A stretch of 64,000 nucleotides of DNA from Enterococcus alcedinis (GCF_014635985.1 NZ_BMDT01000011.1:1-64000), one strand, 5' to 3'; positions 18,858-28,166 are shown, numbered from the stretch's first letter. Made by a program: numbers and translations. The notes: generated by a model from the sequence alone, not told the origin.

Positions 18858-19667
18858 TTATTTTGAAATAACGCCTAGTGCAGATAAGGCAATCGATACG
18901 ATTAATACGATGAAAATCGCACGTGTTGATGTGATATTTTTCTTACCTAATAACCAGTACACAATACCAACGATTAATGCTGGGAATAAACGTGGTAAGA
19001 TCATGTCTAAGTTATTTTGTAAGCTTAAAGTAACATCTCCAATTGCTGGTGCCCAAGCGATTTTAACGTTAACCATTGTTGCAACTAAGGCTCCAACCAT
19101 GAATACTCCCATCAACGTTGCCGCATCGGTTAAGGCCGTTAAACGATGTTGCATCGTAGTAACTAAACTAACTCCTTCTTTATAGGAGAACTCTAGTTGT
19201 TTCCAACGTAGAACCATGACAGCAACTTGAGCCGCAATCCATAAGAAGACACCTACTGGGTTACCTTGGATCGCCATGTTTGCTGAAATTGCACCAAAGA
19301 TTGTCGGAATTAAGGCTCCAAAAATGGAGTCACCAATCGCTGCGAATGGTCCCATCAAACCTGTCTTAATACCTGAAACCGTATTAATTCCGTCAATTCC
19401 TTCTTTTTCTTCAATCGCTAAATCAATCCCTGTTACGATTGTATTTAAAAAGTTCGACGTATTAAAGAATTGTACGTGGGCGGTCATTGCTGTCTTTAGC
19501 TCATCCGTATCATCACCATACATTTTACGTAATTGCGGTAAAATGGTGTATAAGTAACTTGAACCTTGCATACGCTCATAGTTCCAACCTAATTGGAACG
19601 TAAGAAGGTTTCTACGGTTAATTTGTTTAAAATCTTCTTTCGTTAATTTATAATTAGATTTCGTCAT
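18858..19667 (-). CDS. PTS mannose-family EIID component
   Basis: This 269-residue membrane component has a long cytoplasmic N-terminal part with WNYERMQGSSYLYTILPQL and GIKTGLMGPFAAIGDSIFGA, family signatures of EIID, and membrane segments near the C-terminus. The ATG at 19667 lies within the last codons of EIIC (14-nt overlap) behind GGGGGAAATTGACG, indicating translational coupling. A longer in-frame start at 19694 lies deeper in EIIC and is less likely. Confidence 0.92.
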   Translation of the reverse strand: MTKSNYKLTKEDFKQINRRNLLTFQLGWNYERMQGSSYLYTILPQLRKMYGDDTDELKTAMTAHVQFFNTSNFLNTIVTGIDLAIEEKEGIDGINTVSGIKTGLMGPFAAIGDSIFGALIPTIFGAISANMAIQGNPVGVFLWIAAQVAVMVLRWKQLEFSYKEGVSLVTTMQHRLTALTDAATLMGVFMVGALVATMVNVKIAWAPAIGDVTLSLQNNLDMILPRLFPALIVGIVYWLLGKKNITSTRAIFIVLIVSIALSALGVISK

Positions 19668-20538
19668 CGTCAATTTCCCCCTCCGCAGAAGCATTTGAAG
19701 TTCCTTGTGTTACTGGTACTGATTGGCTATTTTTGTAGCTAATGGCTGCTAAGGCAAAACCAATTACAGCGATTGCTAACATCGGTAAGCCATTTAAGAC
19801 TGCTGAATATTCTTCCACAACACTTGCTACGTTGGCACCTAATAGTTGAATGTTGCCAAAAATTGTAGTAAATAGGGCTGTAATTACGAAGCCTAATAAT
19901 AGATAAGGGAAGTGTTTTTTTACTGGTAAGTAACGTAATAGAATTGCAAAACCGACTGCTGGTAATACCGCTCCGGCAACTGATAATCCATCGCCTAACC
20001 ATTTTAAGTCGCCATTTAAGATTGCGACAACGCTTTCAACCAATTCGCCACCAAATGCTAGCGCTAAGAAAACTGGAAGCATACGAGACAATGCCCACGG
20101 AATCGCTCCTGCTAAATAGCTACGTTCAATTGCTTTGTAGTTAAATGCTTCAATATGAGAATCGATACGATGTGCAAAGAACGTATTTGCAAAACGTCCT
20201 AAAATATCCATTTGAATCATTAATGCCGCTACTGGTACTGCGATTGTTGCAATCGCTTGTTCCGGATCCCAACCAAGTGCAATTGAGAATGCCGTTGCTA
20301 AAACCGTTCCTGAGTTGGCATCAATTCTTGAAGCCCCACCAAATGTTCCTACACCTAACACTGTTAATTGCATCGAACCACCGATTAGTAAACCTGTTTT
20401 AATATCTCCCATTACTAATCCTGCGAATAGCCCCGCAAAAACCGCCGAACTCATTGAAGAGTAAAGTGTTAATTCATCTAAAATTTGGTAACCTGCATAT
20501 AAGGATAATAGTAATATTTGCCACCATTGAATTGCCAT
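19654..20538 (-). CDS. PTS mannose-family EIIC component
   Basis: This 294-residue polytopic protein is the sugar channel of the complex. It has about seven to eight hydrophobic segments and the family motif GLLIGGSMQLTVLGVGTFGGASRID. It overlaps EIID and follows EIIB by 12 nt. The C-terminus is acidic (EGEIDDDEI). Confidence 0.92.
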   Translation of the reverse strand: MAIQWWQILLLSLYAGYQILDELTLYSSMSSAVFAGLFAGLVMGDIKTGLLIGGSMQLTVLGVGTFGGASRIDANSGTVLATAFSIALGWDPEQAIATIAVPVAALMIQMDILGRFANTFFAHRIDSHIEAFNYKAIERSYLAGAIPWALSRMLPVFLALAFGGELVESVVAILNGDLKWLGDGLSVAGAVLPAVGFAILLRYLPVKKHFPYLLLGFVITALFTTIFGNIQLLGANVASVVEEYSAVLNGLPMLAIAVIGFALAAISYKNSQSVPVTQGTSNASAEGEIDDDEI

Positions 20539-20550
20539 AAGTATTCCCTC

Positions 20551-21030
20551 CTATTTGTTTAATAAATTCATAAAGTCGTCTGCTCGATCACTTGGAACCA
20601 TTTGTGAAACAAGACGAATGCCCTGTGCTTTTAACTCTTTAAAAGCTTCTACATCTGCGTCTACCACATTAATAGACTTTGTAATCGAACGTGTTTCTGG
20701 TGTTTGTGACATGTTTCCAACGTTAATTTCTTCTAGTTTTACTCCTGCTTGAACGAGTCTTAATAGACGGTCTGGGCGGCGCGCAACAATGAGTAGACGC
20801 TGAGAATCATACTTTCCGGCTAAAATGTTTGCAGCTGCTTTTTCAACAGGTAAAACGCTTAACTTCACGCCAGAAGGGGTTGCTAATTTCAAACCACTCT
20901 TTTCAATTGCGTTTTCTGCTACCTCATCATCCACGACCATGATTCGACTAATATTTAATTTTGTCGTCCATAGATTCGCTACTTGACCATGTATCAACCT
21001 TCCGTCAATTCGCACTCCAATAATACTCAT
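20551..21030 (-). CDS. PTS mannose-family EIIB component
   Basis: This 159-residue cytoplasmic EIIB has phosphorylation site H14 in RIDGRLIHGQV. It transfers phosphate to the incoming sugar through EIIC/EIID. It is first in the PTS unit, behind a 210-nt leader holding an operator, a cre-like site and a hairpin. The arrangement matches the pneumococcal bgaC locus in content (EIIB, C, D, A, AgaS, BgaC). Confidence 0.93.
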   Translation of the reverse strand: MSIIGVRIDGRLIHGQVANLWTTKLNISRIMVVDDEVAENAIEKSGLKLATPSGVKLSVLPVEKAAANILAGKYDSQRLLIVARRPDRLLRLVQAGVKLEEINVGNMSQTPETRSITKSINVVDADVEAFKELKAQGIRLVSQMVPSDRADDFMNLLNK

Positions 21031-21102
21031 TACTGTTTCCTCCTCAATGACTCCTTTCTTATAAGGAAGCCAACTATTTTAGGCATTACTCTCAAAAATG
21101 AA

Positions 21103-21116
21103 AGATAGCGTTTACA
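21103..21116 (-). promoter_or_regulatory. cre site in the PTS leader
   Basis: The minus strand reads TGTAAACGCTATCT, matching the CcpA-binding consensus TGWNANCGNTNWCA at all but the last base. It lies about 130 nt downstream of the promoter, so CcpA would act as a roadblock. Confidence 0.65.
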
Positions 21117-21131
21117 AACAATTGAGCTGTA

Positions 21132-21188
21132 ACTAGAAAGAAGATAACAATAAAATAGATAATAACTTTCTTCTTTTTTCTTTCTAGT
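21132..21188 (-). other. Inverted repeat in the PTS leader
   Basis: ACTAGAAAG (21132-21140) pairs with CTTTCTAGT (21180-21188), and inner AAGA can pair with TCTT. There is no T-run on the minus strand, so it is a leader hairpin rather than a terminator. Confidence 0.45.
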
Positions 21189-21227
21189 AATGAGTCACTC
21201 ATTATTTATTCAAACCACATTTCAATC

Positions 21228-21239
21228 TGGTAGTAACCA
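21228..21239. promoter_or_regulatory. GntR/HutC-like operator at the EIIB promoter
   Basis: TGGTAGTAACCA is the same 12-bp palindrome as upstream of agaS, with the same placement just after the -10 hexamer. Confidence 0.65.
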
Positions 21240-21246
21240 CAACATC

Positions 21247-21274
21247 AGTATAAATTATCTCATAAAATTGTCAA
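21247..21274 (-). promoter_or_regulatory. PTS operon promoter
   Basis: The minus strand reads TTGACA (21274-21269), a 16-nt spacer and TATACT (21252-21247). Confidence 0.7.
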
Positions 21275-21284
21275 GTTCAAAATG

Positions 21285-21325
21285 ATAAAAAAAACAGCAG
21301 GATAACGATGATCCGCTGTTTTTTT
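21285..21325. terminator. Terminator of metA
   Basis: Paired ACAGC/GCTGT and GGAT/ATCC segments with flanking A- and T-runs form a stem from about 21288 to 21324. It is usable on either strand and lies 120 nt after metA. The 21326-21447 stretch shows no gene. Confidence 0.75.
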
Positions 21326-21447
21326 AGCTATTTACGTTCATGAAAACACTTTCATGTCGCTGTTTTCTGACGATTAAAAGTGTTTTTTTACTTTTTCATT
21401 ATTTTAAAAAATAATTTTCATTTACTTTCTTGCAAACTGGTACTACT

Positions 21448-22323
21448 TTAAACTCCTGCTCGTTGATCCAACGATGTCAGCCAATTTTGATAAAATAATT
21501 GAGCATATGGCTCCCAGTTGTTTACGATTGGTTGATTGACATCATCTTTTTCAAAATAATTTTCAGGTAATTTAGGTGCCAACTTTCGGGCCACATCACG
21601 TTCGTATTCTCTTTTTAATGTATTCGTATCGTACTCTAAATGGCCTAAAACATAAATATTTTGATTGCTATTAGAGGTTAAAATCGTTGGTCCAAGGATT
21701 GGACTTTGTGCAATCACCTCAAAGTCTTTGCTATTTATTTTTGTTAAATCGATTCCCGTATGACGGGATTGCGGATACGAAAATGTTGCTGGAAAATCGG
21801 TCATGAGTGGATGCGTTACTTTTGCTGATTGTAAAAAGAGACCGGATAGTTTTTCTTGGTACAAAATTTTTTCAATCCCATGATGCACATAAAGTGCTGC
21901 TTGTGCTCCCCAACAAATATTCAATGTTGAAGTATCCGTTGCTTGACTCCAACGCATTACATCCGTCAACTCTTCCCAATAACTGACTTCCTCAAAAGGA
22001 ATGGTTTCAATCGGTGCACCTGTAATAATCAAGCCATCGAAAGACTCATCTTTGATTTCAGACAAGGTATGATAATATTTTTCTAAATGAACTTTATCAG
22101 TGGTCGTGCTTTGGTAAGTCGCCATCTTTATCAATTTGACTTCAACAGGGTGACCACTACTTGATAATAGGCGGAAAAACTGTTCTTCTGTGACTTCTTT
22201 TTGTGGCATCAAATTAATTAATCCTATTTTTAATGATCGGGCTGACTCTTGTTGGTTAAATAAAATCGATTTTCCTAAGATTTGCTGCTTTTCAATCGCA
22301 AATCGGTTAATTTCATCACACAA
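21448..22323 (-). CDS. metA: Homoserine O-acyltransferase (MetA), predicted acetyl-CoA type
   Basis: This 291-residue enzyme acylates homoserine in methionine synthesis. The catalytic cysteine in NICWGAQA and the His-Glu pair in LGHLEYD are present. TGAPIE places a glutamate (E106) at the position that in characterised MetA proteins selects acetyl-CoA; glycine there selects succinyl-CoA. The start is TTG at 22323, behind AGGAGGA, with an in-frame TAG two codons upstream. The protein is therefore genuinely shorter at the N-terminus than most MetA. Confidence 0.9.
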   Translation of the reverse strand: MCDEINRFAIEKQQILGKSILFNQQESARSLKIGLINLMPQKEVTEEQFFRLLSSSGHPVEVKLIKMATYQSTTTDKVHLEKYYHTLSEIKDESFDGLIITGAPIETIPFEEVSYWEELTDVMRWSQATDTSTLNICWGAQAALYVHHGIEKILYQEKLSGLFLQSAKVTHPLMTDFPATFSYPQSRHTGIDLTKINSKDFEVIAQSPILGPTILTSNSNQNIYVLGHLEYDTNTLKREYERDVARKLAPKLPENYFEKDDVNQPIVNNWEPYAQLFYQNWLTSLDQRAGV

Positions 22324-22368
22324 ACGCTACTCTCCTCCTATTTTCATTATAAATTCATTTTTCTAATC

Positions 22369-22397
22369 AATTTATAACAATAGTAGCGAATTGTCAA
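22369..22397 (-). promoter_or_regulatory. metA promoter
   Basis: The minus strand reads TTGACA (22397-22392), a 17-nt spacer and TAAATT (22374-22369). No MET-box was seen here. Confidence 0.65.
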
Positions 22398-22450
22398 CTT
22401 TTTAGCTAGTTATACAGGGATTCTTTTCATTAGTGAGAGATTTTGTTAGC

Positions 22451-22464
22451 GTTTCACGTGAAAC
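22451..22464. promoter_or_regulatory. parS site
   Basis: GTTTCACGTGAAAC is a perfect 14-bp parS core in the metA-mnmG intergenic region. Confidence 0.85.
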
Positions 22465-22510
22465 ATTTGATTCCTGCTTCACAATCAATGCCCGTTCCCA
22501 GTAAAATTAA

Positions 22511-22546
22511 AACAAAAAAAGAGCTGCAACAAAAGTTACAACTCCT
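22511..22546 (-). terminator. Terminator of mnmE-mnmG
   Basis: GAGCTGCAAC (22521-22530) pairs with GTTACAACTC (22535-22544), with wobble pairs, and is followed on minus by seven T. About 70 nt of 3' UTR precede it. Confidence 0.75.
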
Positions 22547-22614
22547 AGATTTCATAGCTAAACGGGTTTTAAAGTCTGTACTTTCAAAAAAACATCAAAC
22601 CGCTCGCTTATGAT

Positions 22615-24516
22615 TTACTCTTTTACCTTCGCAATCTTACCTTGTTCGATGTAAACCATCAAAATACTAATATCAGCTGGATTGACACCGCTAATTCGGC
22701 TAGCTTGGGCGATTGTTTCGGGTTGGATTTTTTGTAATTTTTGGCGTGCTTCAGTTGCTAAGCCATTAATTGCCTCATAGTCAATTCGTTCTGGAATGCG
22801 TTTTGATTCCATGCGTTTTAACTTATCAACTTTTTCCATCGCTTTTTTGATGTAGCCTTCGTATTTAATTTGAATTTCAATTTGTTCAATTTCCTTATTG
22901 GTTAAGGCTTCACCCGGTTTTTCAGGTATGAAAGGGACAAGGTGAGCATAAGAAATCTCTGGTCGACGTAAAATTTCATAGGCTAAGATGCCATCTTTCA
23001 GTGTTGCTGAGTTGATCGACTCTAAGAAAGCTTGGAGCTCTGCGGTTGGTTTCAATCGAATGCCTTTCAAGCGCTCAATCTCTTCAGCAACAGCGGCTTT
23101 TTTCTTCTTATATGCGTTGTATTGCTCGTCTTTTACAAGTCCGATATCATAGCCCATTTGTGTTAGACGTAAATCAGCATTATCATGACGTAAAATTAAA
23201 CGATATTCGGCGCGAGACGTTAGTAAACGATAGGGCTCTGTTGTCCCTTTTGTGACTAAATCATCAATCATTACACCGATATAACCATCACTGCGTTTTA
23301 AGACGAGTGGTTCTTTTCCTTGGATTTTTAAAGCCGCATTAATACCGGCAATTAGTCCTTGGCTAGCTGCTTCTTCATAGCCACTTGTCCCGTTTGTTTG
23401 ACCTGCTGTATAGAGGTTTTCAATGTTTTTGGTTTCGAGTGTTGGACGTAATTGATGAGGGACGACCACATCATATTCAATCGCATAACCAGTACGCATC
23501 ATTTGCGCGTTTTCTAATCCTACGACTGAATGTAACACGTCCATTTGAACATCTTCGGGTAAAGAAGAAGACAAACCTTGAACATAGACTTCTTCAGTAT
23601 TTAAGCCTTCTGGTTCTAAGAAAATCTGATGGCGTTCTTTATCGGCAAAACGGACAATTTTATCTTCGATTGATGGGCAATAGCGCGCGCCAACCCCTTC
23701 AACAATTCCGGTAAACATTGGAGCACGGTGTAAATTATTTTGAATAATTTGATGGGTAGTTGGGTTAGTATAAGTTAACCAACATGGTACTTGATCTTGC
23801 AAATACTTACTATCTGGCGTTGCAAAACTGAAATGATTTGGCGTCTCATCCCCTGGTTGAATTTCTGTCACAGAGTAATCAATACTGCTCGCTTTGATTC
23901 GTGGTGGTGTTCCAGTTTTAAAGCGTTCAATTTCCAATCCTAGTTCTTTTAAGTTATCGGCTAGTGCAACTGCTGGTAATGAATTATTCGGACCGGAAGA
24001 ATATTTTAACTCACCGATAATAATTTCACCACGTAAAGCCGTTCCCGCAGTAATCACAACCGCTTTGGCATAATGTTTTGTCCCAGCTGATGTAATTACT
24101 CCACGACAAACACCGTCTTCTACAATAATTTGATCCACGATACCTTGACGTAACGATAACAAATCTTCTTGTTCAATGACATGCTTCATTTCTGCTGCAT
24201 AGGCTTGTTTATCTGCTTGTGCACGTAAAGCGCGAACAGCAGGACCTTTTCCTGTATTTAACATCCGCATTTGGATATAGGTTTTATCAATATTTTTCCC
24301 CATCTCGCCACCAAGGGCATCGATTTCGCGGACAACAACCCCTTTTGCGGGGCCTCCAACTGAGGGGTTACATGGCATAAATGCGACCATATCTAAATTT
24401 AATGTAATGAGCATTGTTTTTAAGCCCATGCGACTGCTTGCTAATGCTGCTTCTGAGCCGGCATGTCCGCCGCCGACAACGATAACATCAAATGATTCGC
24501 CTTCATAATATTGCAT
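22615..24516 (-). CDS. mnmG: tRNA uridine-34 carboxymethylaminomethyl enzyme MnmG
   Basis: This 633-residue FAD enzyme works with MnmE to install the (carboxymethyl)aminomethyl group on wobble U34. The Rossmann motif [13 protein letters not shown] (about 14-26) and the signatures [12 protein letters not shown] and [14 protein letters not shown] are intact, and the helical C-terminal tRNA/MnmE-binding domain is complete. The ATG at 24516 follows GGAAGGAAG; an in-frame start at 24549 would run into mnmE. It is 17 nt downstream of mnmE, co-transcribed. Confidence 0.96.
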   Translation of the reverse strand: MQYYEGESFDVIVVGGGHAGSEAALASSRMGLKTMLITLNLDMVAFMPCNPSVGGPAKGVVVREIDALGGEMGKNIDKTYIQMRMLNTGKGPAVRALRAQADKQAYAAEMKHVIEQEDLLSLRQGIVDQIIVEDGVCRGVITSAGTKHYAKAVVITAGTALRGEIIIGELKYSSGPNNSLPAVALADNLKELGLEIERFKTGTPPRIKASSIDYSVTEIQPGDETPNHFSFATPDSKYLQDQVPCWLTYTNPTTHQIIQNNLHRAPMFTGIVEGVGARYCPSIEDKIVRFADKERHQIFLEPEGLNTEEVYVQGLSSSLPEDVQMDVLHSVVGLENAQMMRTGYAIEYDVVVPHQLRPTLETKNIENLYTAGQTNGTSGYEEAASQGLIAGINAALKIQGKEPLVLKRSDGYIGVMIDDLVTKGTTEPYRLLTSRAEYRLILRHDNADLRLTQMGYDIGLVKDEQYNAYKKKKAAVAEEIERLKGIRLKPTAELQAFLESINSATLKDGILAYEILRRPEISYAHLVPFIPEKPGEALTNKEIEQIEIQIKYEGYIKKAMEKVDKLKRMESKRIPERIDYEAINGLATEARQKLQKIQPETIAQASRISGVNPADISILMVYIEQGKIAKVKE

Positions 24517-24533
24517 GAATTGTTCTTCCTTCC

Positions 24534-25931
24534 TTATTTCCCTAAACAAAATTGACTAAATAACTGTGTAATTAATTCATCTTGTACACTATCGCCGACC
24601 ACTTCGCCTAAATAATCCCAACAACGCGTCATATCCATTTGCACTAAATCAACTGGCATGCCGATTTCAATGCCATGTAAGACTTCATCTAGCGCTTGAA
24701 CAGCTTGTTCTAATAAACCAATATGGCGTGTATTTGAAAGGTAAGAGGCATCTTTTTCGCCCGTTTTCCCACCAAAGAATAGGTTTGCAATCGCTGTTTC
24801 TAATGAGTCAAATCCATCGTTTTCTAAGACTGAAATTGCATAAATCGGTGTCTCTCCTACCAATTTACGTAACATTTCTTGATCTAAACGAGGCGTTAAA
24901 TCGGTTTTATTCAATAGGATAATTCGTTTGCTATCTTTCGTTGCTTCAATTAATTGCTGATCTTCGGCTGTCAGTTCTTCGTTTTGATTTAAAACGAGTA
25001 ATACTAAGTCCGCTTCTGTTAATGCTTTGCGACTACGTTCCACACCAATTCGTTCAACGACATCCTCTGTCTCACGAATTCCTGCGGTATCGATGAGTTT
25101 CAATGGAACGCCCCGTAAATTGACGTATTCTTCAATCACATCACGCGTTGTTCCTGCAATATTGGTAACAATCGCTTTTTCTTCTTGTAAAAGATGATTC
25201 AGCAAGCTTGATTTTCCAACGTTTGGTCGACCAATAATTGCGGTACTTAAGCCTTCACGTAAGATTTTTCCTTGCTGTGCAGTTTGTAGCAATGCTTGAA
25301 TTTGTGCTTTGACTTGATGGGCTTTTTCAACGAGTAATTGTGTCGTTAATTCTTCGACATCATCATATTCTGGATAATCAATATTAACTTCTACTTGAGC
25401 CAGTGTCATTAGGATTTCTTGGCGTAACGCACGAATTAACGTCGATAAGTTACCATCTAATTGGTTCAAGGCTAAATGCATCGCACGATCGGTCTTGGCG
25501 CGGATCAAATCCATCACGGCTTCAGCCTGTGATAAGTCCATACGACCATTTAAAAAGGCACGCTTGGTAAATTCTCCTGGTTCAGCTAAACGAGCACCCT
25601 GACGTAATAAGAGCTGTAAAATTTGATTAACGACAACAATCCCACCATGGCAATTGATCTCAACAATATCTTCACGCGTAAACGTCTTAGGTCCTTTCAT
25701 AACAGAAACCATGACTTCATCAATTAATTGTTCATTTGCTGGATCATATAGGTGACCATAGTTAATCGTGTGACTTGCGACTTCTTGTAATTTTTTTGAA
25801 CCGTTACGATAAATGCGATCCGCAATTTTAAAGGCGTCATCGCCACTCAAACGAACAATACTAATCGCACCTTCACCCGGTGGCGTTGAGATTGCTGCAA
25901 TGGTATCGAACTCTTGCGTAAACTTTGCCAA
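24534..25931 (-). CDS. mnmE: tRNA modification GTPase MnmE
   Basis: This 465-residue GTPase has an N-terminal formyl-THF-binding domain, a helical domain and an inserted G domain with [19 protein letters not shown] and NKTD, ending in FCLGK with the conserved cysteine. The start is TTG at 25931, 7 nt after AGGAGG; the frame continues to 25976 without a better site. It partners with MnmG. A leader of about 107 nt with a terminator-like hairpin separates it from its promoter. Confidence 0.96.
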   Translation of the reverse strand: MAKFTQEFDTIAAISTPPGEGAISIVRLSGDDAFKIADRIYRNGSKKLQEVASHTINYGHLYDPANEQLIDEVMVSVMKGPKTFTREDIVEINCHGGIVVVNQILQLLLRQGARLAEPGEFTKRAFLNGRMDLSQAEAVMDLIRAKTDRAMHLALNQLDGNLSTLIRALRQEILMTLAQVEVNIDYPEYDDVEELTTQLLVEKAHQVKAQIQALLQTAQQGKILREGLSTAIIGRPNVGKSSLLNHLLQEEKAIVTNIAGTTRDVIEEYVNLRGVPLKLIDTAGIRETEDVVERIGVERSRKALTEADLVLLVLNQNEELTAEDQQLIEATKDSKRIILLNKTDLTPRLDQEMLRKLVGETPIYAISVLENDGFDSLETAIANLFFGGKTGEKDASYLSNTRHIGLLEQAVQALDEVLHGIEIGMPVDLVQMDMTRCWDYLGEVVGDSVQDELITQLFSQFCLGK

Positions 25932-25954
25932 TGAAATTCCTCCTAATTTTTGAC

Positions 25955-26016
25955 ACAAAAAAAGCGCACACTCCACCCTTAGACGTTAAACGTTCGGGTA
26001 GACTTTGCACTTTGAC
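25955..26016 (-). promoter_or_regulatory. Terminator-like hairpin in the mnmE leader
   Basis: On the minus strand GCAAAGTCTACCC can pair with GGGTGGAGTGTGC, with three imperfect positions, and is followed directly by GCTTTTTTT. It lies between the mnmE promoter and start codon, so it could act as an attenuator. No T-box motif or known ligand fold was recognised. Confidence 0.45.
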
Positions 26017-26044
26017 TGCTTTGGTCTGATTGAATTCTTGTCAT

Positions 26045-26073
26045 AGAGTAGCATATTTTTTTAAAGCTGACAA
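26045..26073 (-). promoter_or_regulatory. mnmE promoter
   Basis: The minus strand reads TTGTCA (26073-26068), a 17-nt spacer and TACTCT (26050-26045). Confidence 0.5.
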
Positions 26074-26092
26074 GTCTGACTCCTTTTAAGTT

Positions 26093-26121
26093 TTGCTTAA
26101 GTCACTAAAAAGGATTAATAT
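26093..26121 (+). promoter_or_regulatory. Promoter of the YbjQ-like gene
   Basis: TTGCTT (26093-26098), a 17-nt spacer and TAATAT (26116-26121) lie divergent from the mnmE promoter. Confidence 0.5.
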
Positions 26122-26169
26122 AAAGAAGAAAGAGCGTTTTATTATTCGACTCCAGAAAGGATGCGTCAA

Positions 26170-26493
26170 ATGAAGCAAGTTGATCCGCAACAAAGCATCG
26201 ACAAAATCATGCTCGCTACAGGAAATATCAGTCGTCCCTACATTGTTCGGGACATCGTTTTTGCGATGAATACCATTGATTTTCCGACTTTTAACACAAC
26301 AAAAGATCCAAATGACCTTTTTACTATCGTCATTCAACAATTAAAAGAAAAAGCACTCGAGTACAGCGCCGATGCCATTATTAATTGCCACTTTTCTTAT
26401 GCACATGAACAAATGAATCCTGAAGAACCGATTGTCCGTATTTCAGCTTATGGGACGATTGTCCAATTTCGTAATTCAACAATTGGCGGTTAA
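26170..26493 (+). CDS. YbjQ/DUF74-like small protein
   Basis: This 107-residue protein resembles the YbjQ (UPF0145, DUF74) fold: an N-terminal strand region with VRDIVFAMN and a conserved ADAIINCHFSY segment like the ADAVVGVRF motif of that family. Function is unknown; the family has been suggested to bind heavy metals. The ATG at 26170 is 7 nt after AAAGGA; an earlier ATG at 26161 overlaps that site. It is a single-gene unit on plus, facing jag. Confidence 0.6.
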   Translation: MKQVDPQQSIDKIMLATGNISRPYIVRDIVFAMNTIDFPTFNTTKDPNDLFTIVIQQLKEKALEYSADAIINCHFSYAHEQMNPEEPIVRISAYGTIVQFRNSTIGG

Positions 26494-26543
26494 CAAAAAA
26501 AATCGACCAACACCTTCTCAATCATGGTGTTGGTCGATTTTTT
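26494..26543. terminator. Bidirectional terminator
   Basis: A stem of about 15 bp (around 26500-26514 with 26526-26540) with A- and T-runs on either side serves the YbjQ-like gene and jag. Confidence 0.9.
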
Positions 26544-27300
26544 AATAATATTTTTTTGCCGGTTCAACGACTAAGTAACGATACGGTTCTTCACCTTCAG
26601 AGTGCGTTTTTACGTAATCCTTCTTACTTAACGCTGCATGAATTTGTTTGCGTTCAAAAGCAGGCATCGGTTCTAAGAAGATTGGACGCCCGGTACGATC
26701 GACTTTTTCTGCCGTACGTTCCGCTAGGCGTTGTAGAATCGCTTGGCGTTTTTCACGATAGTTACCAACGTTGATTACAATTGAAATTTTATTTTGTGCT
26801 AGGCGATGAATAAAGACTTGCGATAGATATTGCAAAGCATTTAAGACTTTTCCGTGTTTCCCAATCAAAATCCCTTGTTTCTCTGTCTCTAGTTGGAAAA
26901 CATATAAATGATCTTCACGTGTCATCTTAACAAGAGCAGGAGCATTCAGTGCTTTTGAAATATCGGTTAAATAAATCGCTAGCTGGGTCAATGCTTCTTC
27001 ATCCGTAACACCTTCAGAAGTAGCGGACTTTTTGGCTTTTGGTGTTGCACTCACTGGTTTTTCGATGATTGCTGCGTTAACTGGTGATTCTTTAATCAGT
27101 TTTTCGGTACTGGAGCTTTTTTCCACTTCTTTTGAAACAATTGGTTCCACTGAAATTCGGAAATTTTTCTTACCAATCCCTAAAAAGCCTTTTTTTCCTT
27201 CTTCAACAATTCCAATTGATACTTGATCTCTTTCTAGATCAAGTGCCTTTAGTCCTTGAGCAATCGCCTCTTCAATCGTTGCTGCTTCAAAAATTGACAT
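26542..27300 (-). CDS. jag: Jag/KhpB RNA-binding protein
   Basis: This 252-residue protein has a Jag-N domain (about 1-50), a low-complexity linker rich in S, K and P (about 60-100), a KH domain with GILIGKHGKVLNALQYL (about 140-200) and an R3H domain. In streptococci, KhpB acts with KhpA on RNA and cell elongation. It ends the rpmH-rnpA-yidC-jag transcript. Confidence 0.94.
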   Translation of the reverse strand: MSIFEAATIEEAIAQGLKALDLERDQVSIGIVEEGKKGFLGIGKKNFRISVEPIVSKEVEKSSSTEKLIKESPVNAAIIEKPVSATPKAKKSATSEGVTDEEALTQLAIYLTDISKALNAPALVKMTREDHLYVFQLETEKQGILIGKHGKVLNALQYLSQVFIHRLAQNKISIVINVGNYREKRQAILQRLAERTAEKVDRTGRPIFLEPMPAFERKQIHAALSKKDYVKTHSEGEEPYRYLVVEPAKKYY

Positions 27301-27341
27301 CTGTATAACTCCCCTCTATTCTTCTATGCTTTTCGTTTTTA

Positions 27342-28166
27342 TTATTTCTTACGTTTTTTCTTTGGATTTTGTGCCTTTTGTAATGCTTTGATACGATCGC
27401 GTTCCGCTTTTGCAACGGCCTCACGTTCTTTAATAATCTTAAATGGATTGTTAATCAATAATGTTTGTCCCACTTGGAAGGCATTTGAAATCACCCAATA
27501 TAGAGATAACGCACTTGGTAAGTTAATCGCCATCACTAAAATCATAATCGGCATCACATAATTCATCACTTTTAAGCTCGCATTGGCTTCAACTTGGCTC
27601 ATACTTGATAAGTACGTACTACCAAAAGTAAAGATTGCCGCTAAAATTGGTAAAATAAAGTACGGATCAGGCTCGCCTAATACTTTAATCCATAAGAAAC
27701 TTCCTTCTCTTAGTTCTGGTACTCGAGAAATCGCTTGGTAAACAGCCATTAAGATTGGCATTTGGACTAGTAATGGTAAACAGCCTGCATAAGGGTTAAC
27801 ACCATGTTCTGCGTAAAGCTTTTGTGTTTCCTCACGTAATTTTTGTTGTGTTTCAATATCTTTTGATGCATATTTTTTTTGTAATTGTTTGACTTTAGGT
27901 TGTACATCTTGCGTTTTACGCATGCTTTTTGTTTGGAAGTGCATTAATGGTAACAAGATGATTCGAGTTAAGATTGTAAATAAAATAATTCCTAAACCAC
28001 GACTGCCTCCTATTGATAACCATTTGATAGCACGTGCAAAATTGTAAACAATGACTTCCCAAACACCTGTACTCGATGCTGAAATCTCACCTGTTCCACA
28101 AGCGGATAAAACAACAACAAAGACAAGCATCGTCATTAATAATCGTAGACGATTTCTTTTTTTCAC
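27342..28166 (-). CDS. yidC: Membrane protein insertase YidC/OxaA lipoprotein
   Basis: This 274-residue insertase has a signal sequence and lipobox LSAC (about residue 23), then about five membrane segments typical of Gram-positive YidC. A long basic C-terminus (KKKRKK) interacts with ribosomes. I chose GTG at 28166, preceded by AAGGAAGGA with a suitable gap, over ATG at 28187, which overlaps that site. It lies 30 nt after rnpA. Confidence 0.93.
   Translation of the reverse strand: MKKRNRLRLLMTMLVFVVVLSACGTGEISASSTGVWEVIVYNFARAIKWLSIGGSRGLGIILFTILTRIILLPLMHFQTKSMRKTQDVQPKVKQLQKKYASKDIETQQKLREETQKLYAEHGVNPYAGCLPLLVQMPILMAVYQAISRVPELREGSFLWIKVLGEPDPYFILPILAAIFTFGSTYLSSMSQVEANASLKVMNYVMPIMILVMAINLPSALSLYWVISNAFQVGQTLLINNPFKIIKEREAVAKAERDRIKALQKAQNPKKKRKK

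Noticed and set aside
22545-22614. Degenerate repeat copy after mnmG (contains TTTGAAAGT and CCCGTTTAGC)
   Set aside because: It lacks the AGAGGCTAT end and the internal motifs; the resemblance is limited to short AT-rich words.
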